From Erwinia sp. SLM-02 (GTDB lineage Bacteria; Pseudomonadota; Gammaproteobacteria; Enterobacterales; Enterobacteriaceae), in assembly GCF_037450285.1 (NCBI RefSeq), contig NZ_JAQISN010000001.1, positions 682,001 to 746,000 of the forward strand: a DNA stretch of 64,000 nt, read 5' to 3'. The notes below the pieces were generated by a model. That model had not been told where the DNA came from. It did not search any database and was given only the letters and a program-made list of their open reading frames with translations. The position numbers were made by a program, and so were the translations under genes. Shown here piece after piece: positions 36,637 to 45,758 of this stretch. Within the stretch, counting starts at the first letter, position 1, and each line of letters begins with the position of its first letter.

Positions 36637-38037
36637 TCAGAAAGAAGCGTTCCGCGGCGTGCGTGGGAAAGCGATAACGTCTCTTACATTTTGTACACCG
36701 GTGACATAGGCGATTAAACGTTCGAAACCTAAACCGAAACCTGAATGCGGCACGGTACCGTAACGACGAAGATCGCGATACCACCAGTAATCTTCTTTAT
36801 TCAGGCCCATTTCTGCCAGACGAGCATCCAGCACATCCAGGCGCTCTTCACGCTGCGAACCACCGATGATTTCGCCGATGCCCGGAGCCAGCACGTCCAT
36901 CGCCGCCACGGTTTTACCGTCATCGTTCAGGCGCATGTAGAACGCTTTGATGTCTTTCGGATAGTTTTTTACCACCACCGGTGCTTTGAAGTGTTTCTCA
37001 GCCAGGTAGCGCTCATGCTCGGAGGAGAGATCGATACCCCATGAAACCGCGTTCTCGAAGGTCTGGCCGGATGCCAGCAGGATCTCGACCGCTTCGGTGT
37101 AATCCACCTGGGCGAAATCGGTGGTGACAAACTGCTGCAGACGAGTGATGGCTTCTTTATCTACGCGCTCGGCGAAGAAGGCCATATCATCAGCGCGCTC
37201 TTCCAGTACCGCTTTAAAGACGTATTTCAGCATCGCTTCGGCGAGTGCGGCGTTATCTTCCAGATCGGCAAAGGCGATTTCCGGCTCCAGCATCCAGAAT
37301 TCAGCCAGGTGACGGCTGGTGTTGGAGTTCTCGGCACGGAAGGTTGGACCGAAGGTATAAATTTTAGAAATCGCACTGGCGTAGGTTTCGCCGTTCAGCT
37401 GGCCGGAGACGGTCAGGAACGATTCTCTGCCGAAGAAATCTTCTTCGTAATTGACCTTACCTTCCGGCGTACGCGGCAGGTTTTCCAGATCCAGCGTGGA
37501 CACGCGGAACATCTCTCCGGCACCTTCGGTATCGGAAGCGGTGATCAGCGGTGTGGAAACCCAGAAGAAGCCCTGCTCGTCAAAGAAGCGATGCAGCGCC
37601 TGGGCCAGCGTGTGACGCACGCGGGCAACGGCACCAATCAGGTTAGTACGCGGGCGCAGGTGGGCAACCTCTCGCAGATACTCAATGCTGTGGCGTTTAG
37701 CCGCCATCGGATAGGTATCCGGGTCATCAACCCAGCCCACCACTTCTACGTGGGTCGCCTGGATCTCAAAGCTCTGTCCTTCACCCGGGGATTCCACGAC
37801 TTTACCGGTGACGATCACGGAACAGCCGGTGGTCAGACGCAGCACTTCATCCTGATAATTATTCAGAGAATTATTGACCACAGCCTGAACGGGATTAAAG
37901 CAGGAACCGTCATAAACGGCGATAAAGGAAATACCGGCTTTTGAATCTCTTCGGGTACGCACCCAGCCACGTACGGTGACTTCGCTGTCAACCGCAACCC
38001 GGCCGTGCAGTACATCCGCTACAGGCACAACGCTCAT
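36637..38037 (-). CDS. asnS: Asparaginyl-tRNA synthetase
   Basis: AsnS charges tRNA-Asn. The 466 residues match E. coli. An N-terminal OB-fold anticodon domain (VTVRGWVRTRRDSKAGISF) is followed by the class II catalytic core. Motif 2 is visible as TFRAENSNTSRHLAEFWMLEPE and motif 3 as GFGLGFERLIAYVTG. It stands alone between ompF and pncB, with its own terminator. Confidence 0.98.
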   Translation of the reverse strand: MSVVPVADVLHGRVAVDSEVTVRGWVRTRRDSKAGISFIAVYDGSCFNPVQAVVNNSLNNYQDEVLRLTTGCSVIVTGKVVESPGEGQSFEIQATHVEVVGWVDDPDTYPMAAKRHSIEYLREVAHLRPRTNLIGAVARVRHTLAQALHRFFDEQGFFWVSTPLITASDTEGAGEMFRVSTLDLENLPRTPEGKVNYEEDFFGRESFLTVSGQLNGETYASAISKIYTFGPTFRAENSNTSRHLAEFWMLEPEIAFADLEDNAALAEAMLKYVFKAVLEERADDMAFFAERVDKEAITRLQQFVTTDFAQVDYTEAVEILLASGQTFENAVSWGIDLSSEHERYLAEKHFKAPVVVKNYPKDIKAFYMRLNDDGKTVAAMDVLAPGIGEIIGGSQREERLDVLDARLAEMGLNKEDYWWYRDLRRYGTVPHSGFGLGFERLIAYVTGVQNVRDVIAFPRTPRNASF

Positions 38038-38203
38038 ATAAGTCTCTCACTATTGATCTGAAAGGAATGGTTACCCCAAATTTTGGGTCTTGCTATGTTA
38101 CTTGCCGGGCGAGGAGAAACAAGAGGAATTCAATGAATGTGGGGAGATTTATTCAGTATTAAGGATGTTGCGGGCCAGAAAGCGCCTGGCCCTAAGGGAA
38201 GTC

Positions 38204-39409
38204 TCAACTGGCTTTCTTCACCAGCGGCAGATCGAAGGCTTTACGCAGTGCGCGAACGAAGGCCTGATCCTGGCAAATCGTTTTGCCCGGGCTGTCGGAA
38301 AGCTTGGCCACCGGCTTGCCGTTACACTCCACCAGTTTAATGACGATATTTAACGGCTTAACCTGAGGAATATCGCAGGTCAGGCGGGTGCCAATACCGA
38401 ACGCCACGTTGATACGCTGGCCGAAGTGACGATAAAGCGATACGGCGCTGTCGAGGTCCAGATTGTCGGAGAACACCAGCGTTTTGCTGAGCGGGTCAAT
38501 GCCCAGCTGCTGATAATGGGCAATCGCTTTCTCCCCCCACTCCTGCGGCTCGCCGGAATCATGGCGCAGTCCCTGATAGGCGCTGGCAAAGTTGCGGCCA
38601 AAATCGCGCAGGAAGGCATCCATAGTGATGCAGTCGGTGAGAGCGATACCCAGCTGGTCAGGGTACTCTTCCAGCCAGGCCTGCAGCGCAGCGCGCTGGC
38701 TGTTAGCCAGTACCGGGCTGATTTGCTGATGCGCCTGGAACCATTCATGGGCCTGAGTGCCCATCGGCGTGATATCCAGACGGCGGGCGATTTCATAGTT
38801 GCTCGATCCCACCAGCCACGGGAAGTCCTGTTTCAGCGTACTGACAATCGCCAGATGCACGTCCCACGAGAAGCGGCGACGCGTGCCGAAATCCATCAGG
38901 CGGAAGCGCGACATATCAAGGTCAGCGGTCAAACCCGCAAACTTATCGAGTTTGCTTTTGAGTTTATCCACGGCCATTTCCGCCGTCACCTGCGGTGAAC
39001 GGTGTCGATGAACGACTTCACTGATCAGCGCAAGCAGTGGGACTTCCCACATAATCACTTCGCGCCACGGGCCGCTGATACGGATATCCAGCTTGCCCAG
39101 ATTATTGCGCACCTGAACCTGCTGCGGATCGTATCGGAATTCCCTTAGCCAGTTGAGGTAGTCAGCGGTAAAGAAGGGCAGGCTGGAGAGATAGGCGAAC
39201 TCTTCATCGTTCAGCGCCAGCGTCGCCATCATCTTTATCTGCTGCACAATTTCATCGGCATACAGGCCCAGCATATCGTCACCACGGCAGCGGAACTCAG
39301 CTGCAACCGTAACGTCATGATACCGGTGGAAAACCGCCTGCTGCATATGAAGTTTGTAGGCGTCGGTGTCCAGAAGCGTAGTCAAAATCGGGGAAGCGTG
39401 TCGTGTCAT
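38204..39409 (-). CDS. pncB: Nicotinate phosphoribosyltransferase
   Basis: PncB makes nicotinate mononucleotide from nicotinate and PRPP to salvage NAD. The chosen ATG (39409) gives 401 residues starting MTRHASPILTTLLDTDAYK, in line with E. coli (400). Five extra residues would come from an ATG at 39424, which abuts an AGAGG site, so the start is not fully certain. Visible motifs include DTDAYKLHMQQAVF, FGTRRRFSWDVH, LTDCITMDAFLRDF and FSDNLDLDSAV. I saw no NadR box in the upstream gap. Confidence 0.96.
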   Translation of the reverse strand: MTRHASPILTTLLDTDAYKLHMQQAVFHRYHDVTVAAEFRCRGDDMLGLYADEIVQQIKMMATLALNDEEFAYLSSLPFFTADYLNWLREFRYDPQQVQVRNNLGKLDIRISGPWREVIMWEVPLLALISEVVHRHRSPQVTAEMAVDKLKSKLDKFAGLTADLDMSRFRLMDFGTRRRFSWDVHLAIVSTLKQDFPWLVGSSNYEIARRLDITPMGTQAHEWFQAHQQISPVLANSQRAALQAWLEEYPDQLGIALTDCITMDAFLRDFGRNFASAYQGLRHDSGEPQEWGEKAIAHYQQLGIDPLSKTLVFSDNLDLDSAVSLYRHFGQRINVAFGIGTRLTCDIPQVKPLNIVIKLVECNGKPVAKLSDSPGKTICQDQAFVRALRKAFDLPLVKKAS

Positions 39410-39671
39410 GGTGCGTTTCAGCATCCTCTGGCGAAGAGCGTTATCCCTGGTTCAAATGGAAAAAAGTCGCAGGAGTATAACCCGAATACTCATTTATTGA
39501 ACCCGATCACAGCACAATTCAGGCGGGCTGGTCGAGGACATTATGTGCTCATGTTAACAGTATGTATCATTTTCCATCAATCCCGCGTTTGATGTGGAAT
39601 CAACGTGGCAACCATGCGATAACAGGAATAAACTTGAAAAGTTAAATTAATTATCGACGTGAGAAGGACTT

Positions 39672-42287
39672 ATGACGCAACTGCCGCAAGCTAAGAACCG
39701 CCATGATTATCGTGCACCCGATTACACGATTACCGATATCGATCTGACGTTCGATCTTAATGCCAGTACCACAAGGGTCACCGCCGTCAGCCAGATTAAG
39801 CGTCTGGCGAGCACCGACGCCGAGCTGCGCCTGGACGGAGAAGATTTGACGCTGGTGTCAATTGCCGTCGATGAACAGCCCTGGGAGCATTACCGGCTGG
39901 AGGAGGGGGCGCTGGTTATCAGCCGCCTGCCTGAGGCGTTTACGCTGAAGATTGTTAACGACATTCACCCGGATAAAAATACCGCCCTGGAAGGACTGTA
40001 CAAATCGGGCGAGGCGCTGTGTACGCAGTGTGAAGCCGAAGGTTTCCGTCATATCACCTGGTATCTGGACCGCCCGGACGTGCTGGCGCGCTTTACGACG
40101 ACCATTATTGCCGAGCAGGCGCTCTATCCTTATTTACTGTCAAACGGTAACCGTATAGACGGCGGTGAGCTTGAAGGCGGCCGTCACTGGACTAAATGGC
40201 AGGATCCGTTCCCGAAACCCTGCTATCTGTTCGCGGTCGTTGCCGGTGATTTCGACGTGCTGCGCGACAGTTTCCGCACCCGTTCCGGGCGCGACGTGGC
40301 GCTGGAAATCTTCGTCGATCGCGGCAATCTTGACCGCGCAGACTGGGCGATGACCTCGCTGAAAAACAGCATGAAGTGGGATGAAGAACGCTTCGGGCTG
40401 GAATATGACCTGGATATCTTTATGATCGTGGCCGTTGATTTCTTCAACATGGGCGCGATGGAAAACAAAGGCCTGAACGTCTTTAACTCTAAATACGTGC
40501 TGGCGAAGGCGGAAACGGCAACCGACAAGGACTACCTCGGTATTGAGGCGGTCATCGGCCACGAATATTTCCATAACTGGACCGGCAACCGCGTGACCTG
40601 CCGCGACTGGTTCCAGCTCAGCCTGAAAGAAGGGCTGACCGTGTTCCGCGATCAGGAATTCAGTTCCGATCTGGGTTCCCGCCCGGTGAACCGTATTGAT
40701 AACGTCCGCGTGATGCGCGGCGCGCAGTTTGCGGAAGATGCCAGCCCGATGGCGCACCCGATTCGCCCTGAGCAGGTGATCGAGATGAATAACTTCTATA
40801 CGCTGACGGTGTATGAAAAAGGCTCGGAAGTGATTCGTATGCTGCACACGCTGCTGGGTGAAGCGGGCTTCCAGAAAGGGATGCAGCTCTATTTCGAGCG
40901 CCATGACGGCAGTGCAGCAACCTGTGATGACTTCGTTCAGGCGATGGAAGATGCCTCAAATGTGGATTTGTCGCAGTTCCGCCGCTGGTACAGTCAGTCG
41001 GGTACGCCGGTGATCTCCGTGCGCGATGACTATAACCCCGAGCTTGAACAGTACACGCTGCACGTCACCCAGATGACCCCGCCGACGGCCGATCGCCAGG
41101 AGAAGCTGCCGCTGCATATCCCGCTGGATATTGAACTGTATGACAACAAAGGCCAGCCGATCCCGCTACAGCACAACGGTCATCCGGTGCATCACGTGCT
41201 GAACGTGACGGAAAGCTTCCAGACGTTTGTCTTTGACGGCGTTTCGACGCAGCCCGTGCCGTCGCTTCTGCGTGAGTTTTCTGCGCCGGTTAAGCTGGAC
41301 TACAACTGGAGCGACGCCCAGCTGACCTTCCTGATGCGCCACGCCCGTAACGATTTCTCCCGCTGGGATGCGGCGCAGAGTCTGATGGTGAATCATATCC
41401 GGCTTAACGTCGCCCGTCATCAGCAGGGCCAGCCGCTTTCTCTGCCGCTGCACGTGGCGGATGCCTTCCGTGCGGTACTGTTGGAAGAGAACAGTGACCC
41501 GGCGCTGATGGCGCTGATCCTGACCCTGCCGAGTGAAAATGAAATCGCCGAGCTGTTCGATACAATCGATCCGCAGGCGATAGCCGTCGTGCGGGAAGCG
41601 CTGGTGCGCACCCTGGCCGAAGAGCTGACGGATGAGCTGCAGGCGGTGTATCGTGACAATCAGACCGGTGAATACCGTATTGAGCATGCGGATATAGGCC
41701 GGCGCGCGCTGAAAAACGTCTGCCTGAGCTATCTGGCCTTCGCCGATGCGACGGCGGCCGATAAGCTGGTCAGCGACCAGTATCACAGCGCCAACAATAT
41801 GACCGACAGCATTGCCGCGCTGGCCGCCTCCGTCGCGGCACAGCTGCCGTGCCGTTCTGAGCTGCTGGCGGCATTTGACGAGCGCTGGCATCATGACGGT
41901 CTGGTAATGGATAAATGGTTTGCTTTGCAGGCGACCAGCCCGGCGGAAGATGTGCTGACCCAGGTCAGATCGCTGCTGAATCACCGCTCCTTCACCCTCG
42001 GTAATCCGAACCGGGTTCGCTCACTGGTCGGTGCATTTGCCGCAGCCAACCCGGCGGCGTTCCACGCGCAGGACGGCAGCGGTTATCAGTTCCTCGTTGA
42101 AATGCTGACCGATCTCAATACCCGCAACCCGCAGATTGCCGCACGGCTGATCGAACCGTTGATTCGCCTGAAGCGTTACGACGCCCATCGTCAGGCGTTA
42201 ATGCGCCAGGCCCTGGAACAGCTGAAAGGGCTGGATAAGCTTTCCGGCGACCTGTTTGAGAAGATAGAGAAAGCGCTGAACGCCTGA
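39672..42287 (+). CDS. pepN: Aminopeptidase N
   Basis: PepN is the major cytoplasmic M1 zinc aminopeptidase and recycles peptides. The 871 residues compare with 870 in E. coli. The exopeptidase motif GAMEN is at residues 261-265. The zinc motif HEYFH is at H297-H301 with the third ligand in KEGLTVFRDQEFS. The long C-terminal helical domain is present. It is divergent from pncB and convergent with the ssu operon. Confidence 0.98.
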   Translation: MTQLPQAKNRHDYRAPDYTITDIDLTFDLNASTTRVTAVSQIKRLASTDAELRLDGEDLTLVSIAVDEQPWEHYRLEEGALVISRLPEAFTLKIVNDIHPDKNTALEGLYKSGEALCTQCEAEGFRHITWYLDRPDVLARFTTTIIAEQALYPYLLSNGNRIDGGELEGGRHWTKWQDPFPKPCYLFAVVAGDFDVLRDSFRTRSGRDVALEIFVDRGNLDRADWAMTSLKNSMKWDEERFGLEYDLDIFMIVAVDFFNMGAMENKGLNVFNSKYVLAKAETATDKDYLGIEAVIGHEYFHNWTGNRVTCRDWFQLSLKEGLTVFRDQEFSSDLGSRPVNRIDNVRVMRGAQFAEDASPMAHPIRPEQVIEMNNFYTLTVYEKGSEVIRMLHTLLGEAGFQKGMQLYFERHDGSAATCDDFVQAMEDASNVDLSQFRRWYSQSGTPVISVRDDYNPELEQYTLHVTQMTPPTADRQEKLPLHIPLDIELYDNKGQPIPLQHNGHPVHHVLNVTESFQTFVFDGVSTQPVPSLLREFSAPVKLDYNWSDAQLTFLMRHARNDFSRWDAAQSLMVNHIRLNVARHQQGQPLSLPLHVADAFRAVLLEENSDPALMALILTLPSENEIAELFDTIDPQAIAVVREALVRTLAEELTDELQAVYRDNQTGEYRIEHADIGRRALKNVCLSYLAFADATAADKLVSDQYHSANNMTDSIAALAASVAAQLPCRSELLAAFDERWHHDGLVMDKWFALQATSPAEDVLTQVRSLLNHRSFTLGNPNRVRSLVGAFAAANPAAFHAQDGSGYQFLVEMLTDLNTRNPQIAARLIEPLIRLKRYDAHRQALMRQALEQLKGLDKLSGDLFEKIEKALNA

Positions 42288-42310
42288 GTTTTGCGTCAGC
42301 GTTGAGTCAA

Positions 42311-42335
42311 GGGGGCGATCGCATCGCCCCCTTTA
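42311..42335. terminator. Terminator between pepN and ssuB
   Basis: A perfect 9-bp stem (GGGGGCGAT with ATCGCCCCC, loop CGC) is followed by TTTAT on the plus strand. It can serve pepN and perhaps the convergent ssu operon. Confidence 0.8.
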
Positions 42336-42338
42336 TCA

Positions 42339-43127
42339 TTAGCGATGTGCGTAGCGGGGTTCGGCGGGCGGTGCCGGGCGCTTCATCACGCGATCGAGCA
42401 CTTCAGCTTCAAGCTCTGCCAGCCGCAGAGAGCCTTTCCTCCGCGGGCGCGGCAGGTCAATACTCAGATCGAGACCGATATTCCCTTCCTCTATTAACAG
42501 CACGCGGTCCGCCATCGCCACCGCTTCGCTCACGTCGTGCGTAACCAGCAGTACGGTGAAGTGATGCTGCTGCCACAGCGATTCAATCAGGTCCTGCATT
42601 TCAATACGCGTTAAGGCATCCAGCGCACCGAGCGGTTCATCAAGCAGCAGCAGGCCGGGGCGATGAATCAATGCTCTGGCCAGCGCCACGCGCTGTTTCT
42701 GACCGCCGGAAAGGGCAGCGGGCCAGTCCCCGGCGCGATCCGCCAGCCCGACGGCGGTAAGCGCCTCCCGCGCGTTTTGCTTCCAGCCGCGCCCTTTCAG
42801 GCCCAGGCCAACGTTATCAATGACGCTTTTCCACGGGAGCAGGCGGGCATCCTGAAACATCAGGCGGATATCTTCACGCGCATCGTTGAGCGGTGCGCTG
42901 CCGGCCAGAAGTTCACCGCTGCTGGCTTTTTCCAGCCCGGCCAGCAGCCTGAGCAGGGTACTTTTACCGCAGCCGCTGCGGCCCACCACCGCCACAAACT
43001 GCCCGGCGGGAATATGCAGATCGAGGTGGTTCAATACTGTGCGGCCATTGTACCGTTTGCTGGCACCGTTGATGTTTAACGGCGTGCCGGCATTTAAACG
43101 CGCCGGGGCGGAGTTGAGCTGGCTCAT
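42339..43127 (-). CDS. ssuB: Aliphatic sulfonate ABC transporter ATPase SsuB
   Basis: SsuB powers uptake of alkanesulfonates. The 262 residues carry Walker A GRSGCGKST (49-57), signature LSGGQKQR (139-146), and Walker B LLLDEPLGALD. It is the last gene of the leftward ssu operon and overlaps ssuC by 4 bp. The operon lacks the gene for the periplasmic binding protein. Confidence 0.95.
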   Translation of the reverse strand: MSQLNSAPARLNAGTPLNINGASKRYNGRTVLNHLDLHIPAGQFVAVVGRSGCGKSTLLRLLAGLEKASSGELLAGSAPLNDAREDIRLMFQDARLLPWKSVIDNVGLGLKGRGWKQNAREALTAVGLADRAGDWPAALSGGQKQRVALARALIHRPGLLLLDEPLGALDALTRIEMQDLIESLWQQHHFTVLLVTHDVSEAVAMADRVLLIEEGNIGLDLSIDLPRPRRKGSLRLAELEAEVLDRVMKRPAPPAEPRYAHR

Positions 43128-43915
43128 GCATTCTCCTCTTTCAGTTGATATGCCGGATGCCAGCGCAGCCAGACACGCTCCAGCAGCTGGGCGCCGACGT
43201 CAGCCAGTTTTCCCAGCAGGGCGTAAAGAACGATCGCCACAACGACAACATCGGTTTGTAAGAATTCGCGGGCGTTCATCGCCAGATAGCCGATACCGGA
43301 ATTGGCCGAAATCGTTTCGGCCACAATCAGCGTCAGCCACATCAGGCCGAGGGCAAAGCGAACGCCGACCATGATCGAAGGCAGCGCGCCCGGCAGTACA
43401 ACCTGTATAAACAGGCTCCAGCCTGACAGGCCATAGCTGCGCGCCATTTCCACCAGGCCACGGTCAACATTGCGAATGCCGTGATAGGTGTTGAGATAGA
43501 TCGGGAACAGCGTGCCGAGGGCGACCAGAAAGATCTTGGCTGATTCATCAATGCCAAACCACAGGATCACCAGCGGGATCAGCGCCAGATGAGGCACGTT
43601 GCGCAGCATTTGAACGGAGGTGTCCAGCAGGCGCTCGCCCAGGCGCGACATGCCGGTTATCAGGCCCAGCAGCAGACCAATCGATCCACCGATGGCGAAG
43701 CCCACCATCGCACGCCAGCCGCTGATGGCCAGATGCTGCCACAGCTCCCCGCTGGCGGAAAGACGCCAGAAGGTGATAACCACCGACTCCGGAGAGGGGA
43801 GAATGCGCGTCGAGAGCCAGCCGATCTGCGAGGCCAACTGCCAGACGGCGACCAGCAGTACCGGCAGCGCCCACGGCAGCAGGGCATTGGTGATATGTCT
43901 TGTTGCTTTACTCAT
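43124..43915 (-). CDS. ssuC: Aliphatic sulfonate ABC transporter permease SsuC
   Basis: SsuC is the inner-membrane permease. The chosen ATG (43915) has an AGAGGAAGG ribosome site and gives MSKATRHITNALLPW and 263 residues, the E. coli length. The longer frame upstream has no family similarity. Five or six membrane segments are visible. The permease EAA-type loop reads EMARSYGLSGWSLFIQVVLPGALPSIMVG. It overlaps ssuB by 4 bp and lies 73 bp after ssuD. Confidence 0.95.
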   Translation of the reverse strand: MSKATRHITNALLPWALPVLLVAVWQLASQIGWLSTRILPSPESVVITFWRLSASGELWQHLAISGWRAMVGFAIGGSIGLLLGLITGMSRLGERLLDTSVQMLRNVPHLALIPLVILWFGIDESAKIFLVALGTLFPIYLNTYHGIRNVDRGLVEMARSYGLSGWSLFIQVVLPGALPSIMVGVRFALGLMWLTLIVAETISANSGIGYLAMNAREFLQTDVVVVAIVLYALLGKLADVGAQLLERVWLRWHPAYQLKEENA

Positions 43916-43988
43916 GCCTTCCTCTGAACCATGACGGCGGCTATTGCCGTAGATCGAAATGCCTGCACGTGAGTACGACGAGGCGTTG

Positions 43989-45134
43989 TTAGCTTTGGGA
44001 GACTTTCTGCGGCGCAAAATCATGCGCAACGTGTTCGCCGTGGGCGTGAATTTTCGCGGGCTGCGGCACCTCCGGAATGGCCAGATCGAGATGCGGGAAC
44101 AGCAGTTCACCCACGCGATAGGCTTCTTCCAGATGCGGATAGCCGGAAAGAATAAAAGTTTCAATGCCAAGATCGGCATACTCCTGCATCCTTGCGGCAA
44201 CGGTCGGTCCATCGCCCACCAGGGCCGTCCCGGCGCCACCGCGCACCAGGCCTACACCGGCCCACAGATTCGGGGCGATCTCCAGCTTGTCCCGCCTGCC
44301 GCCGTGCAGAGCCGCCATCCGCTGCTGGCCGACAGAATCGGTGCGTGCCAGCGCGGCCTGGGCTTTGGCAATGGTGGCATCATCAAGATGGGAGATCAGC
44401 CGGTCAGCGGCCTGCCAGGCTTCCTCATTCGTTTCGCGGACGATCACGTGCAGGCGAATACCGAAGCGAACCTTGCGACCCAGCGCAGCGGCTTTCGCCT
44501 GCACCCGGGCAATTTTTTCTTTGACCTGCGCGGGCGGTTCACCCCACGTCAGATACACATCGACCTGTTCCGCCGCCAGATCCTGCGCAACCTCGGACGA
44601 ACCGCCGAACCACAGCGGTGGCCTCGGCTGCTGTACCGGTTTAAACATCAGCCGTGCACCACGGACGTTGACGTGCCTGCCTTCATAATCGACGGTCTCA
44701 CCTTCCAGCACGCGACGCCAGACGCGGGTAAACTCGGCCGATTCAGCATAGCGTTCGCGATGATTGAGAAACACGCCGTCCCCGGCGAGTTCTTCCGCAT
44801 CGCCGCCGGTCACCAGGTTAAACAGGGCGCGGCCGTTGGAAAGGCGATCGAGCGTGGCGGCCTGACGTGCGGCGTGGGTGGGCGAGGTGACTCCCGGGCG
44901 CAGGGCAACCAGAAAACGCAGGCGCTGGGTCACGGGGATCAGCGAAGCGGCGACCAGCCAGGCGTCTTCACAGGAACGCCCCGTAGGGATCAGCACGCCA
45001 CCGAATCCCAGCCGGTCGGCGGCCTGAGCGATTTGCTGCAGGTAGGTGTAATCCACCGGGCGCGCACCCTGGTTAGTGCCCAGGTATTGACCATCGCCGT
45101 GCGTGGGAAGGAACCAGAAGACGGACAGGCTCAT
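43989..45134 (-). CDS. ssuD: FMNH2-dependent alkanesulfonate monooxygenase SsuD
   Basis: SsuD cleaves alkanesulfonates to aldehyde and sulfite using FMNH2 from SsuE and oxygen. The 381 residues match E. coli. It is a bacterial luciferase-like TIM barrel with FWFLPTHGDGQYLG at the start, LRPGVTSPTHAARQAATLDRLSNGR in the middle, and EFTRVWRRVLEGETVDYEG. An AAGGAG ribosome site precedes it. It follows ssuE by only 72 bp, where E. coli has ssuA. Confidence 0.97.
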   Translation of the reverse strand: MSLSVFWFLPTHGDGQYLGTNQGARPVDYTYLQQIAQAADRLGFGGVLIPTGRSCEDAWLVAASLIPVTQRLRFLVALRPGVTSPTHAARQAATLDRLSNGRALFNLVTGGDAEELAGDGVFLNHRERYAESAEFTRVWRRVLEGETVDYEGRHVNVRGARLMFKPVQQPRPPLWFGGSSEVAQDLAAEQVDVYLTWGEPPAQVKEKIARVQAKAAALGRKVRFGIRLHVIVRETNEEAWQAADRLISHLDDATIAKAQAALARTDSVGQQRMAALHGGRRDKLEIAPNLWAGVGLVRGGAGTALVGDGPTVAARMQEYADLGIETFILSGYPHLEEAYRVGELLFPHLDLAIPEVPQPAKIHAHGEHVAHDFAPQKVSQS

Positions 45135-45206
45135 CGTTCAACTCCTTAATTCAGGGCTGTGCTGCGTCAGCAGAACACAGAAACGGATAGTGGCTGGTTT
45201 AAAGGT

Positions 45207-45758
45207 CTACACGGCAGCAGCCAGCGGCTGATGGCGGCGGGCCAGCGCGTGCCAGAAGGTCTCTACCGATTCCTCCAGACGGGCGGCCAGTCCCGGCGCT
45301 AATTCCGGCTGACGATCGTAGTGGGCGATCTGGCTGTCATCGGCAAAGACGCCGTGCAGCACTTCCTGCGCTTTCAGCGCGTTCAGTACCGGTTTCAACG
45401 CGTAATCAACCGCCAGCAGGTGGGCAACGGTACCGCCGGTGGCGAGTGGCAGAACCACCTTATGTTCCAGCGCGCGCTCCGGCAGCAGATCGAGCAGCGT
45501 TTTGAGCGCGCCGGCAAAAGAGGCTTTATACACGGGCGTGGAAACGATCAGTCCGTCGGCTTTTTCCAGGTCTTCCTTAAAAGCCAGCAGCGCGGGTGAG
45601 TCAAAGCGTGCATAAAGGAGATCTTCAGGATGGAAGTTATGCAGATTCCAGGGAATGACCTCAACGCCGCGCTGTTCAAGGGCATGCTGACAAACCGTTA
45701 ACAGTGCGGTGGAGCGAGAGGGAAAGCGGGGGCTCCCCGCCAGAGTAATAACGCGCAT
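45207..45758 (-). CDS. ssuE: NADPH-dependent FMN reductase SsuE
   Basis: SsuE supplies reduced FMN to SsuD. The ATG at 45758 has an AAGGAG ribosome site and starts MRVITLAGSPRFPSRS, as in E. coli. A GTG two codons upstream is less likely. The 183 residues are slightly shorter than the 191 of E. coli at the C-terminus. Flavodoxin-like FMN contacts are seen in GSPRFPSRS and STPVYKASFAGALKTLLDLLP. It is the first gene of the ssu operon. Confidence 0.96.
   Translation of the reverse strand: MRVITLAGSPRFPSRSTALLTVCQHALEQRGVEVIPWNLHNFHPEDLLYARFDSPALLAFKEDLEKADGLIVSTPVYKASFAGALKTLLDLLPERALEHKVVLPLATGGTVAHLLAVDYALKPVLNALKAQEVLHGVFADDSQIAHYDRQPELAPGLAARLEESVETFWHALARRHQPLAAAV

Noticed and set aside
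39410..39671. NadR box upstream of pncB
   Set aside because: No TGTTTA-N6-TAAACA pattern is visible in the gap.
43959..45149. 396-residue open frame antisense to ssuD
   Set aside because: It lies opposite the complete ssuD with no motif or start signal of its own. It is a shadow.
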